Source: Bacteroidales bacterium UBA6248 (GTDB lineage: Bacteria; Bacteroidota; Bacteroidia; Bacteroidales; Lentimicrobiaceae). From it: DNA of 24,059 nucleotides. Location: contig DJVU01000072.1 of NCBI GenBank assembly GCA_002441345.1, positions 1,455 to 25,513 on the forward strand. The letters run 5' to 3'. The notes beneath the pieces are model-generated. The model was not told the DNA's origin, did not search any database, and saw nothing but the letters and a program-made list of their open reading frames with translations. Both the position numbers and the translations under genes were made by a program. This document shows, one piece after another, positions 16,048 to 22,657 of this stretch; the first letter of the stretch is position 1; every line of letters begins with the position of its first letter.

Positions 16048-17607
16048 ATGAACGTCCATAAGCTGAGTAAATTAATAATCCCGGCTATCATTGTCCTGAC
16101 CAGCATTGCCGCTGATGCTCAGGTAAAAGCCCCGGCCGTATTCGACCGTCCGGTTTTTATGACAAGCGAAACAACCCCCCGGATGATTTACCTGAAATGG
16201 TTCAGTAAAGGCAATCTTCCGGCTCCCGATTTCATGCCCTTGCGCTATGAGGGCGACAATCCGGTTGAAGCCGCCGGCGTTAAAGCCATTATGCGCAGCT
16301 CAGATACAACATTCTACACCTTTTTCGACACCAGCGTATTGAAAACGCCGCGTCGGAATAGTCTACAATACTTTATTGTTCAGCTCGATACAAATAAAAG
16401 AGCCGGCAATAGCAGCAGTATAACACTTATATCTCCAGGAGTTTCCGGATTCTGGTTTACGGAGACCAAAGCCGCGAAAGATTCAAAGATGCTTGGCATC
16501 AATCTGGAATGGAAACTGAGCAGCAATGAAAACGTCCGGTCGATTGAAATTATCAGAAGTCTGCATCCCGACAAGGACTTTACGCTGCTGGTGAGTCTTC
16601 CCGGGACTAAGAATGTGTATACCGACATTGAAATTTCGCCCGACCGGGTATATTATTACCGGTTGAGAGCCATACCCGAAAACCAGGAGCAGGCTGTTTA
16701 CAGCAATCTGATATTCAGCTCAGCATATAATCCACAGCCTCCGGCAGCTCCATGGCTTGTGCGATCAGAACGAATGCGCGGAGGAGTATTTCTGCAGTAC
16801 AGCGTAAGCGATGCAGAAGCCGCCGGCATACGAATTTTCAGAAACGACGGCCTGACACCCGAATTGAAAGTGGTGAGCGATCTGCTCAGGCCAAACGATT
16901 CGATGCTGGTAAATTATTACGACACAACGAGAATTCTGTCGGGATTAACAACCTACATCTTCGGTGCAAAAACCGAAAGCAGCAGTTTTGTGGAGAGTGG
17001 TTTTTCCGAATATACGTACATCAGGCCTGTAATTTCAGAACCTCCTCCGGTTGCGGCAAATTTCACCGCTTATGAAGAGGATGGATATGTTATTTTAAAC
17101 TGGGAAGACCTTGAAAAAAGATACCCTGCGGTTGCCGGATACAGTATCAGCCGGCGGGAGGAAGACGGCAGCGAACATCTGCTGTTACCGGAAAATTCAC
17201 TGCTGCGCATCAACAGCTTCGCTGATACAACGGCCAGACCCGGGCACTTGTACATGTACAGTTTATCGACGGTCGATATGGACGAAAATCGCTCTGGGGC
17301 AGCCACATTTTCTCTTCGCACCATCAAACGCGTTCCCCTGACGCCGTTTGCACTTCAGGCCATGGCTTCCGATGAAGGCATACACCTTGAATGGAGTGCA
17401 ATACAGTATGAGGGACTTTCGGGCATAAGCATATACCGGTACGAAAGGGGAAAACCGGCGGAGAAAGTATCCGCAGCAGGAGCAGATGCCACAGCGTATA
17501 CTGACGCAACGGTTGTAAGCGGTGTGCTTTACTTCTACTATCTGACCACTTCAAATTCGGATGGAGTGGAAAGCGAAAAATCGGAGGAAGTAAGCATTCG
17601 CTGGTAA
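16048..17607 (+). CDS. Secreted fibronectin type III multi-domain protein
   Basis: A 519-residue exported protein with a signal peptide (MNVHKLSKLIIPAIIVLTSIAADAQ). About five fibronectin-III-like modules of ~95 residues follow. Typical strands are IYLKWF near residue 50, INLEWK near 150, VILNWED near 350 and IHLEWS near 450, with tyrosine-rich partner strands such as VYYYRLRAIPE and VLYFYYLTTSNSDG. There is no C-terminal sorting domain, lipobox or catalytic motif. It is the last gene of the operon, 42 bases after the giant TANFOR protein. A short hairpin (CACA/TGTG) before a T-rich stretch at about 17648-17666 may end the transcript. Likely a structural partner at the cell surface; function unknown. 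Confidence 0.78.
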   Translation: MNVHKLSKLIIPAIIVLTSIAADAQVKAPAVFDRPVFMTSETTPRMIYLKWFSKGNLPAPDFMPLRYEGDNPVEAAGVKAIMRSSDTTFYTFFDTSVLKTPRRNSLQYFIVQLDTNKRAGNSSSITLISPGVSGFWFTETKAAKDSKMLGINLEWKLSSNENVRSIEIIRSLHPDKDFTLLVSLPGTKNVYTDIEISPDRVYYYRLRAIPENQEQAVYSNLIFSSAYNPQPPAAPWLVRSERMRGGVFLQYSVSDAEAAGIRIFRNDGLTPELKVVSDLLRPNDSMLVNYYDTTRILSGLTTYIFGAKTESSSFVESGFSEYTYIRPVISEPPPVAANFTAYEEDGYVILNWEDLEKRYPAVAGYSISRREEDGSEHLLLPENSLLRINSFADTTARPGHLYMYSLSTVDMDENRSGAATFSLRTIKRVPLTPFALQAMASDEGIHLEWSAIQYEGLSGISIYRYERGKPAEKVSAAGADATAYTDATVVSGVLYFYYLTTSNSDGVESEKSEEVSIRW

Positions 17608-17671
17608 GTGATCCCCCAACGGAAATAAACACGAAGGCAGTCTGCATCACAAAACTGTGTATTTTTATAAC

Positions 17672-17720
17672 GGCTATGGGGTTAGCCTTTAACCGCCTTT
17701 AAAAAGCTGATAACTCCTGA
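17672..17720 (+). promoter_or_regulatory. Fluoride riboswitch (crcB motif) aptamer
   Basis: GGCTA (17672-17676) pairs with TAGCC (17683-17687). GGGGT (17678-17682) pairs with ACTCC (17713-17717), with one G-U pair. The joining segment TTTAACCGCC and the 3' GCTGATAACTCCT match the conserved crcB-motif pattern, including the AACCGC and GCTGAT boxes and the GC-CUUU/AAAA-AGC mini-stem between them. The architecture GGCnA-TGGnGT-TnGCC is the same as in characterised Bacillus fluoride aptamers. It sits 84 bases upstream of crcB, the expected target. A -7-like TATTTTTA at 17660-17667 may be the promoter. Confidence 0.93.
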
Positions 17721-17803
17721 TAAAAAAATGCCTTTGCAGCAATCCCTTTCAAAGGTTTGCTGCTGCTAAATGCATATTTTTACATCACGAATACATCAGC
17801 AGT
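17675..17803 (+). repeat. Leader repeat copy 2 (intact crcB leader)
   Basis: This 129-base segment matches 7924-8051 with a single one-base indel. Here it forms the native leader of crcB: the complete aptamer begins three bases before the repeat, and the repeat ends exactly at the base before the crcB ATG. Confidence 0.93.
17722..17781 (+). promoter_or_regulatory. Expression-platform hairpin of the fluoride riboswitch
   Basis: GCAGCAA (17736-17742) pairs with TTGCTGC (17757-17763), with an inner CCTT/AAGG extension. An outer helix can form between the A-run plus ATGC (17722-17731) and GCAT plus the T-run (17772-17781). This could act as a terminator or translation-control structure. Which one, and how it competes with the aptamer, cannot be told by eye. 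Confidence 0.55.
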
Positions 17804-18181
17804 ATGTTAAAAATACTTCTCCTTATTGGCTCCGGCAGTTTCCTTGGCGGCATCGCCCGTTATCTTCTTTCCAGAGGCATACAAAACTCTGTAATAACCT
17901 CGTTCCCGCTGGGGACTTTCTGGGTGAACATCATTGGTTGTTTCCTGATCGGACTGATTTATGGCTTTTCCGACAGGGGTACACTGGCTAACAATGAAAT
18001 GCGTTTATTTCTGGCCGTGGGTTTCTGCGGAGGATTTACCACTTTCTCTACCTTCTCAAACGAGAACATGGCATTGTTGCGCGATGGCAGCATACTGTAT
18101 TTCAGCCTCTATGCAGGGCTGAGCGTATTTCTGGGCCTTCTGGCCACATTTGGCGGACACGCGCTTACCAAAATCATATAA
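17804..18181 (+). CDS. crcB: Fluoride channel CrcB/Fluc
   Basis: A 125-residue inner-membrane protein with four hydrophobic segments, the usual length for a dual-topology fluoride channel subunit that exports toxic fluoride as a dimer. Family motifs are present: GGIARYLLS near the N-terminus, GTFWVNIIGCFLIG in the second segment, and GFCGGFTTFSTFSNE in the third, which contains the phenylalanine and threonine/serine residues lining the pore. It is preceded by a fluoride riboswitch and followed two bases later by a DUF190 gene, so an operon is clear. Confidence 0.95.
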   Translation: MLKILLLIGSGSFLGGIARYLLSRGIQNSVITSFPLGTFWVNIIGCFLIGLIYGFSDRGTLANNEMRLFLAVGFCGGFTTFSTFSNENMALLRDGSILYFSLYAGLSVFLGLLATFGGHALTKII

Positions 18182-18183
18182 TC

Positions 18184-18546
18184 ATGGAAAATAACTCTGA
18201 AGCCATCCGATTGAGGATCTACATCAGCAATACCGATAAATTCAGGCATACCCTGCTCAGTGAAACCCTCGTATTTGCAGCCCGGCGTTACGGACTGGCC
18301 GGTGCTACGGTAATCAGAGGCAGTATGGGCTTCGGGTCCAGCAGCGTTGTGCATTCCTCCAGATTCTGGGAAATCACTGAAAAACTGCCCGTAATTGTAG
18401 AAATGGTGGATGAGACCTCAAAAATTGAGCAGTTTGTAAATATCATCCGGCCCTGGTTCGATAAAATACCCACCGGATGCCTGATGACTGCCGAAAAAGT
18501 GCAGGTTGTTTTGTTCAGGCAGGGCACTAAAAAGAAATTCTTTTGA
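18184..18546 (+). CDS. DUF190 family protein
   Basis: A 120-residue soluble cytoplasmic protein with a PII-like ferredoxin fold. Recognisable segments are LRIYISNTDKFRHTLLSETL, ARRYGLAGATVIRGSMGFG and EKLPVIVEMVDETSKIEQF, the DUF190 pattern. DUF190 genes are frequent partners of crcB and occur under fluoride riboswitches; a regulatory or sensing role is suspected but unproven. Its start is two bases after the crcB stop, so it is co-transcribed and probably translationally coupled. Confidence 0.9.
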   Translation: MENNSEAIRLRIYISNTDKFRHTLLSETLVFAARRYGLAGATVIRGSMGFGSSSVVHSSRFWEITEKLPVIVEMVDETSKIEQFVNIIRPWFDKIPTGCLMTAEKVQVVLFRQGTKKKFF

Positions 18547-18575
18547 TTGTCTAACCAAATCCTTCTGACCAAAAA

Positions 18576-18896
18576 ATGAAAATCGGTATTATCCTGGAAA
18601 CCAAAGAATCTGAAAAAGCATGGAATGCCTTCCGTTTCGCTTTAACAGCGAAGAAACAGGGACATGAAGTAAAGATGTTTCTGATGGGGGAAGCAGTGGA
18701 ATGCGAAGGCCTGACCCACGATAAGTACAATGTGGATGTTCAGCTGAAGGCATTTTCGGATGCAGGCGGTGAAATCATGGCCTGCGGCACCTGCCTGAAA
18801 TCCAGGCAACTGGACGCTACGGAAGCCTGCCCGGTATCAACCATGTCGGATTGCGTAAACCTGGTGGTATGGGCCGATAAAATGGTGACATTCTGA
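18576..18896 (+). CDS. DsrE/TusD-like small sulfur-relay protein
   Basis: A 106-residue soluble protein of the DsrE-like fold. It begins MKIGIILETKESEKAWNAFR, then HEVKMFLMGEAVEC, and carries a cysteine-rich conserved loop, GGEIMACGTCLKSRQ, followed by EACPVSTMSDCVNLVVWADK. The ACGTC loop is the usual position of the reactive cysteine in DsrE family sulfur carriers. It lies 29 bases after the DUF190 gene on the same strand and is probably in the fluoride-regulated transcript, though the link between sulfur transfer and fluoride is not obvious. It could also have an independent role. Confidence 0.82.
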   Translation: MKIGIILETKESEKAWNAFRFALTAKKQGHEVKMFLMGEAVECEGLTHDKYNVDVQLKAFSDAGGEIMACGTCLKSRQLDATEACPVSTMSDCVNLVVWADKMVTF

Positions 18897-18957
18897 AAAC
18901 CGACATCCTGCTTTGTCCTTTTCTACCTGGCCCGGAATGTATTAGTACTTTCGGGCA

Positions 18958-19076
18958 TGCAGGAAATAATTAGTAATTAAGATTCCGGTACATTATTGTC
19001 CGGTTAACCTTTGGAAGGAGTTATGAGATTATTTTCGGAGAGCTAATAATTTAACCGGATAAAAGTATTTCCTGCA
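18958..19076. repeat. 119-bp nested inverted-repeat element
   Basis: The ends are perfect 11-base inverted repeats, TGCAGGAAATA (18958-18968) and TATTTCCTGCA (19066-19076). Inside lies a second pair, TTGTCCGGTTAA (18996-19007) and TTAACCGGATAA (19051-19062), complementary with one G-U pair. An 8-bp hairpin (GCCCGGAA 18930-18937, TTTCGGGC 18949-18956) abuts its left edge. It contains no gene and no target duplication that I can see. It may be a small non-autonomous repeat or a structured RNA. It lies just upstream of the -7 element of the DUF4395 gene. Confidence 0.6.
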
Positions 19077-19085
19077 ACAATATTT

Positions 19086-19093
19086 TACCTTTG
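19086..19093 (+). promoter_or_regulatory. Candidate -7 promoter element for the DUF4395 gene
   Basis: TACCTTTG matches TAnnTTTG. No clear TTTG lies about 20 bases upstream, so the assignment is tentative. The implied leader would be around 85 bases. Confidence 0.42.
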
Positions 19094-19184
19094 TTACTGT
19101 AAGCCGGCGCGGGCTGGTAAATAAATGAAAGGAAAGTGTTTATCAATGTTCAGCCAATGAATCAAACAGAAATCAAAAGTCAAA

Positions 19185-19868
19185 ATGGCAAACAAAATCA
19201 TTAAATTCGGCGAAGATGTGGACGGGTACAACATCCCCGTGCTGAACGAACGCGAGGTGAGGGCAGCCGCCGGCCTGCTCTTTGTGTTAATGTTTACCGC
19301 TATCCTTACGGTAGTTATGAAAGGTGATTTCCTGCTGCTGAAATACGCCGTCGTCATCTTTCTTACCGATTTCCTGGTCAGGGTTTTTATCAATCCGAAG
19401 TTCGCCCCCACGCTGATTCTTGGCCGTCTGATCGTCTTTAACCAGACCCCCGAATATGTGGGTGCGCGGCAGAAGAAGTTCGCCTGGGTGATTGGCCTGA
19501 CACTGGGACTTATTATGCTGGTACACCTGTTGATTATGAATGCTTTCAGCCCGATTACCGGAATTATTTGCCTTATATGCCTGATATTTCTGTTTTTCGA
19601 ATCTGCCTTCGGCATTTGCCTGGGCTGTAAGTTTTATGCATGGTTTTACAAGGAAAAGGCACAGTACTGTCCCGGCGAAGTGTGCGAAATGAAAGACAGG
19701 CAGCCCATACAGAAAACATCCACCGCCCAGTTGATGATTGTTCTTGGTTTTATTGCCTGGATTGTAGTATCCGTCTTTATTTTCAACGATGATTTCAGAC
19801 AAAAGCCTCACGATCTGTTCGGCATCGAAAGCCAGGCACATGCGGCTGAACCGTCAGCACCCGAATGA
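19185..19868 (+). CDS. DUF4395 integral membrane protein
   Basis: A 227-residue membrane protein with about five hydrophobic segments in the order expected for DUF4395: an N-terminal VLNEREVRAAAGL, a pair of helices ending DFLVRVFINPKFAPTLILGR, then ARQKKFAWVIGL. The conserved cysteine motif FESAFGICLGCKFYAWF comes next. The C-terminal extension contains another Cys pair (YCPGEVCEMKD), a last membrane helix and a polar tail. DUF4395 proteins commonly lie near thioredoxin, rhodanese or sulfur-transport genes and may take part in thiol chemistry, but no activity is established. It appears to be a single-gene unit, convergent with the downstream peptidase gene. Confidence 0.83.
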   Translation: MANKIIKFGEDVDGYNIPVLNEREVRAAAGLLFVLMFTAILTVVMKGDFLLLKYAVVIFLTDFLVRVFINPKFAPTLILGRLIVFNQTPEYVGARQKKFAWVIGLTLGLIMLVHLLIMNAFSPITGIICLICLIFLFFESAFGICLGCKFYAWFYKEKAQYCPGEVCEMKDRQPIQKTSTAQLMIVLGFIAWIVVSVFIFNDDFRQKPHDLFGIESQAHAAEPSAPE

Positions 19869-19954
19869 TCCGGAGCCAGTCTGCGGCAGTTTGAAGACCA
19901 CCGGATGCATAAGGCCCGCTCTCAAGTGATTATTTTCACAGGGATGCAGGTGTT

Positions 19955-21451
19955 TTACCTGTTGATCATGAACTTCCCGGTGGTAGTTCGTCCCTGCCGG
20001 TCGCCGATGGTATAGAGATACAGACCGCCGGGCCGGTCTGACAAATCCATAGCAATCGAACTGCCCCTTATCCCTTCCCTGCTTTCCATAAGGCAGCCCG
20101 CCGGATTAAAGATCCTTACCCAGAAAACCTGTCCCGGTGCATCGGGGAAGGCAATTGTCAGCCTGCCAGCGGAAGGATTGGGAAAAGCCAATGCCTGCCC
20201 GGCCAGAAGGTGATGGCTGCTGACGGTGGTGGTATCCTTGCTGATGTCGAGCACCACGCCCTCCACTACCGTGAGATTGTAAGGAATTTCCTCCGGAAGC
20301 AGATACCAGCCGTTGTACATACCACCCCAGCCGAAGTTCAGGTGGTAATAGTCGTCCGAATTGTATCCATCCACAACCACATTATGTCCGGTTTGCCACG
20401 ATGGATCAACAACGGCGAGGTGGGCCGGAAGCGTATCCATCATGTTTTGTTTCAGCCGGTCGTACAGGTCGGCACTGGTTTCATCGAGCAAAACCGCAGT
20501 GCTGAATCCGAACCGCTGATAGGCATCAAAAGCCTGATTTACACCAAAAGTCCCTGAAGCCTGGGAGGTAAAAACCTGGGTACATGCTACCCCGCAGGCA
20601 AAAACCAGCGCAGCTTTATCGGTACCGGAGAGGCTTTCATTCCGGTTGTAATGTGCATTCAGGGTATCCAGGTATACGTTGAGCTGATCGAATGAGGGAA
20701 ATCCGTTCTGCGCATAATCGTCGTCAATCCAATAGTTGCGTCCGGCATAGCTGTGGTAATAATCGTCGTTATCGCTAAAATGGGTGTTATTGGTATTTTT
20801 ATGAAAATTCAGTATCTGGGCCATAGCCACAGCCGGGCAGCCCGCATAACTTCTTGTGGAAGTCAGCGGATCCATGGGACAAAGGTTGTTATAAGGCGCG
20901 TTTTGTGTCCAGTTGGTTGCAAGCCAGCCATCGCCGCCAGCGGGCCACTGTTCCGGACGATCGCCGCTTTTATCAATGTGATGCTCCCCTGCCCTGCCGG
21001 CCCAACGTTTACCCCTTTCAAGAGCATAATCGAGCCGGACAGTGAGGTCAGATTTTAGCAGAGAATACAATGGATTACCGGCTTCGGGCCGACCGAAATC
21101 ACCGGTAAATGACCAGGCAGGTATTTCCGGAAGTACGGAGGAAGCCGAAACAACCACATAACCGGAAGGTTCCAGTTTAAATACCCAGGCCAGAGCCCCC
21201 GGCTCCGGCGAAGCATCTGTAACTGCCTTCTCAGCAACGGACAGTGCAACAGGGTCATCATTCCGTGATATTAAATAACATAAATCGCTTATAATCACTT
21301 GACTTCCAGTGTATTTTGACAAATGATCCCGGGCAGTCGCAAGAGCATCATTCAGCTTAACCGGATCCTGTGCATTCGTTTTTGCGAACGAGATGCCGCT
21401 GGCCATAAAAATGCAGCAGGCAATAATGGTTATTACACGTTTCATCTTCAT
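19955..21451 (-). CDS. Secreted C10 (streptopain-like) cysteine peptidase with T9SS sorting domain
   Basis: An exported cysteine protease of about 498 residues. Order: signal peptide (MKMKRVITIIACCIFMASGISFA), a propeptide of ~150 residues including GYVVVSASSVLPEIPAWSF, then the catalytic domain. The nucleophile is in SYAGCPAVAMAQILNF (Cys205) and the catalytic histidine in TGHNVVVDGYNSDDYYHLNF (His356), followed by GWGG. The last ~75 residues (AFPNPSAGRLTIAF to GKFMINR) form a type A T9SS sorting domain, so the enzyme is exported and attached to or released from the surface. I chose the ATG at 21451 because the -7 element at 21472-21479 puts the transcription start at about the upstream ATG (21466); 21445 is also possible. 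Propeptide removal would be needed for activity. Confidence 0.88.
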   Translation of the reverse strand: MKMKRVITIIACCIFMASGISFAKTNAQDPVKLNDALATARDHLSKYTGSQVIISDLCYLISRNDDPVALSVAEKAVTDASPEPGALAWVFKLEPSGYVVVSASSVLPEIPAWSFTGDFGRPEAGNPLYSLLKSDLTVRLDYALERGKRWAGRAGEHHIDKSGDRPEQWPAGGDGWLATNWTQNAPYNNLCPMDPLTSTRSYAGCPAVAMAQILNFHKNTNNTHFSDNDDYYHSYAGRNYWIDDDYAQNGFPSFDQLNVYLDTLNAHYNRNESLSGTDKAALVFACGVACTQVFTSQASGTFGVNQAFDAYQRFGFSTAVLLDETSADLYDRLKQNMMDTLPAHLAVVDPSWQTGHNVVVDGYNSDDYYHLNFGWGGMYNGWYLLPEEIPYNLTVVEGVVLDISKDTTTVSSHHLLAGQALAFPNPSAGRLTIAFPDAPGQVFWVRIFNPAGCLMESREGIRGSSIAMDLSDRPGGLYLYTIGDRQGRTTTGKFMINR

Positions 21452-21466
21452 TTCAGATAGTTGCAT

Positions 21467-21783
21467 GGAAGCAAAGATATAACAGAATTAATTTCTTATG
21501 ATATGATATTTTAGCCTGAATAAGAAATTTACATGATTAAGTTCATCCGACCGTGGATTTGTTTCTACAATTTGTTGGCACAGGGTATCAGTAACGCAAC
21601 GAACCGGGAGAATCAGGATAAACGCTACACCCTGTTAGTCTTAAGATAAATCAGCCGTATAATGCTATTATTCAGATGATTTCAATTCCGCATATCAAAA
21701 CTTCGGAGAGTCCGGATTCAGGAAACGTCTTCGGAACATGCTTTGTGTCCCAAAGGGTGTACTAACCACCTAAAATCACGATT
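21467..21783. other. 317-bp divergent intergenic region
   Basis: It separates the reverse-strand peptidase gene from the forward-strand lipoprotein gene. Apart from the peptidase -7 element I see no gene, hairpin terminator or perfect promoter for the lipoprotein; the sequence is AT-rich and without repeats. Confidence 0.5.
21472..21479 (-). promoter_or_regulatory. -7 promoter element of the C10 peptidase gene
   Basis: On the reverse strand this reads TATCTTTG, matching TAnnTTTG. No clear -33 TTTG partner is present. Transcription would start near 21466, which argues that the in-frame ATG there is not the translation start. Confidence 0.5.
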
Positions 21784-22626
21784 ATGAGAACGAGAAATTT
21801 TATGGTGGCATTACTGGCCATCTTTACCTTTACAGTGATGGCTTCCTGTGAGAAGGAGGCAGATAATCCGGGTAGTGTTCTGGCACTGGCCGGAAGTGAA
21901 AAAGCAACCCTTGAAGTTTGGGTAGCGGTAGAGAATATGACTTACCAGGCATTGGAGCTCGACATCCGGGGTGTACAATACAGCGATGAAAGCGGGGAAT
22001 GGCATACCCTGGCAGTTATATCACCGGGGATAACCACTTACACAACCTCTCCGGACAAGTCTGCCCGATTGATAATACGGTCGGAAGTGGATCCGGGATT
22101 AATTGCCCGTTTGCGATTGATCACCGGAGGGGGTAACTATCTTTCTGTTGGTACAACAAGATTTCCATTGCGCGTTTCGGGTGAATATGCATGGGGATTA
22201 TTAACGGAAGTGAACGCCGATGCCAGGGCAGGAAAGGTATTGCAGCTTCGGTTGGCGATTGATGTAGCAGGATCCATTTCGCACGGCGGAGGCGCTGAAT
22301 ACCATTTCGATCCCGTTTGGAGGCTTGCCAGCCGGCAGGGTACCGCAAAAATCAGCGGGAGTGTTTTCCCCAAAGAAGCCCTGCCTGTTGCGGTACTTTT
22401 TAATGAAAGCGACACGCTTCGAACACGTCCGTGGCCCGACGGTACTTTCCGATTCCAGGGCCTGGAGGAAGGAGTATGGCATCTTCTGCTTCATCCGGTT
22501 GCAAGCGGATACAATGAGATTTTAATACGGAATCTGCATCTTTCAAAAGGTGAAAAGCTGGCTCTGGATCCCGTGTATCTGGGAACACCCGGATTAGCAG
22601 GCTTCAGTGCAGATGAAAGGCCGTAA
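21784..22626 (+). CDS. DUF4382-like lipoprotein (copy 2)
   Basis: A 280-residue exported lipoprotein: signal peptide MRTRNFMVALLAIFTFTVMASC with lipidated Cys22, then EKEAD. It is collinear with the lipoprotein at 3828-4622. The best-conserved part is ISGSVFPKEALPVAVLFNES followed by DTLRTRPWPDGTFRF and LEEGVWHL, compared with IAGNVFPSEFAPVVTVYNET, DTLATFPAADGHFMI and VPEGTWTV in copy 1. The N-terminal LTDAPA motif typical of DUF4382 has been lost here (VAVENMT), so this is a divergent paralogue. Function unknown; surface-exposed or periplasmic. It is divergent from the peptidase and convergent with the next gene, hence monocistronic. Confidence 0.78.
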   Translation: MRTRNFMVALLAIFTFTVMASCEKEADNPGSVLALAGSEKATLEVWVAVENMTYQALELDIRGVQYSDESGEWHTLAVISPGITTYTTSPDKSARLIIRSEVDPGLIARLRLITGGGNYLSVGTTRFPLRVSGEYAWGLLTEVNADARAGKVLQLRLAIDVAGSISHGGGAEYHFDPVWRLASRQGTAKISGSVFPKEALPVAVLFNESDTLRTRPWPDGTFRFQGLEEGVWHLLLHPVASGYNEILIRNLHLSKGEKLALDPVYLGTPGLAGFSADERP

Positions 22627-22657
22627 GCACCTTAAGGATGCAAGATTTTACCTTCGG

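Noticed and set aside
19015..19046. Possible leader peptide: AAGGAG followed by ATG and seven codons (MRLFSES)
   Set aside because: The Shine-Dalgarno is only two bases from the ATG, the organism rarely uses such sites, and the stretch lies within the inverted-repeat element upstream of the predicted promoter.
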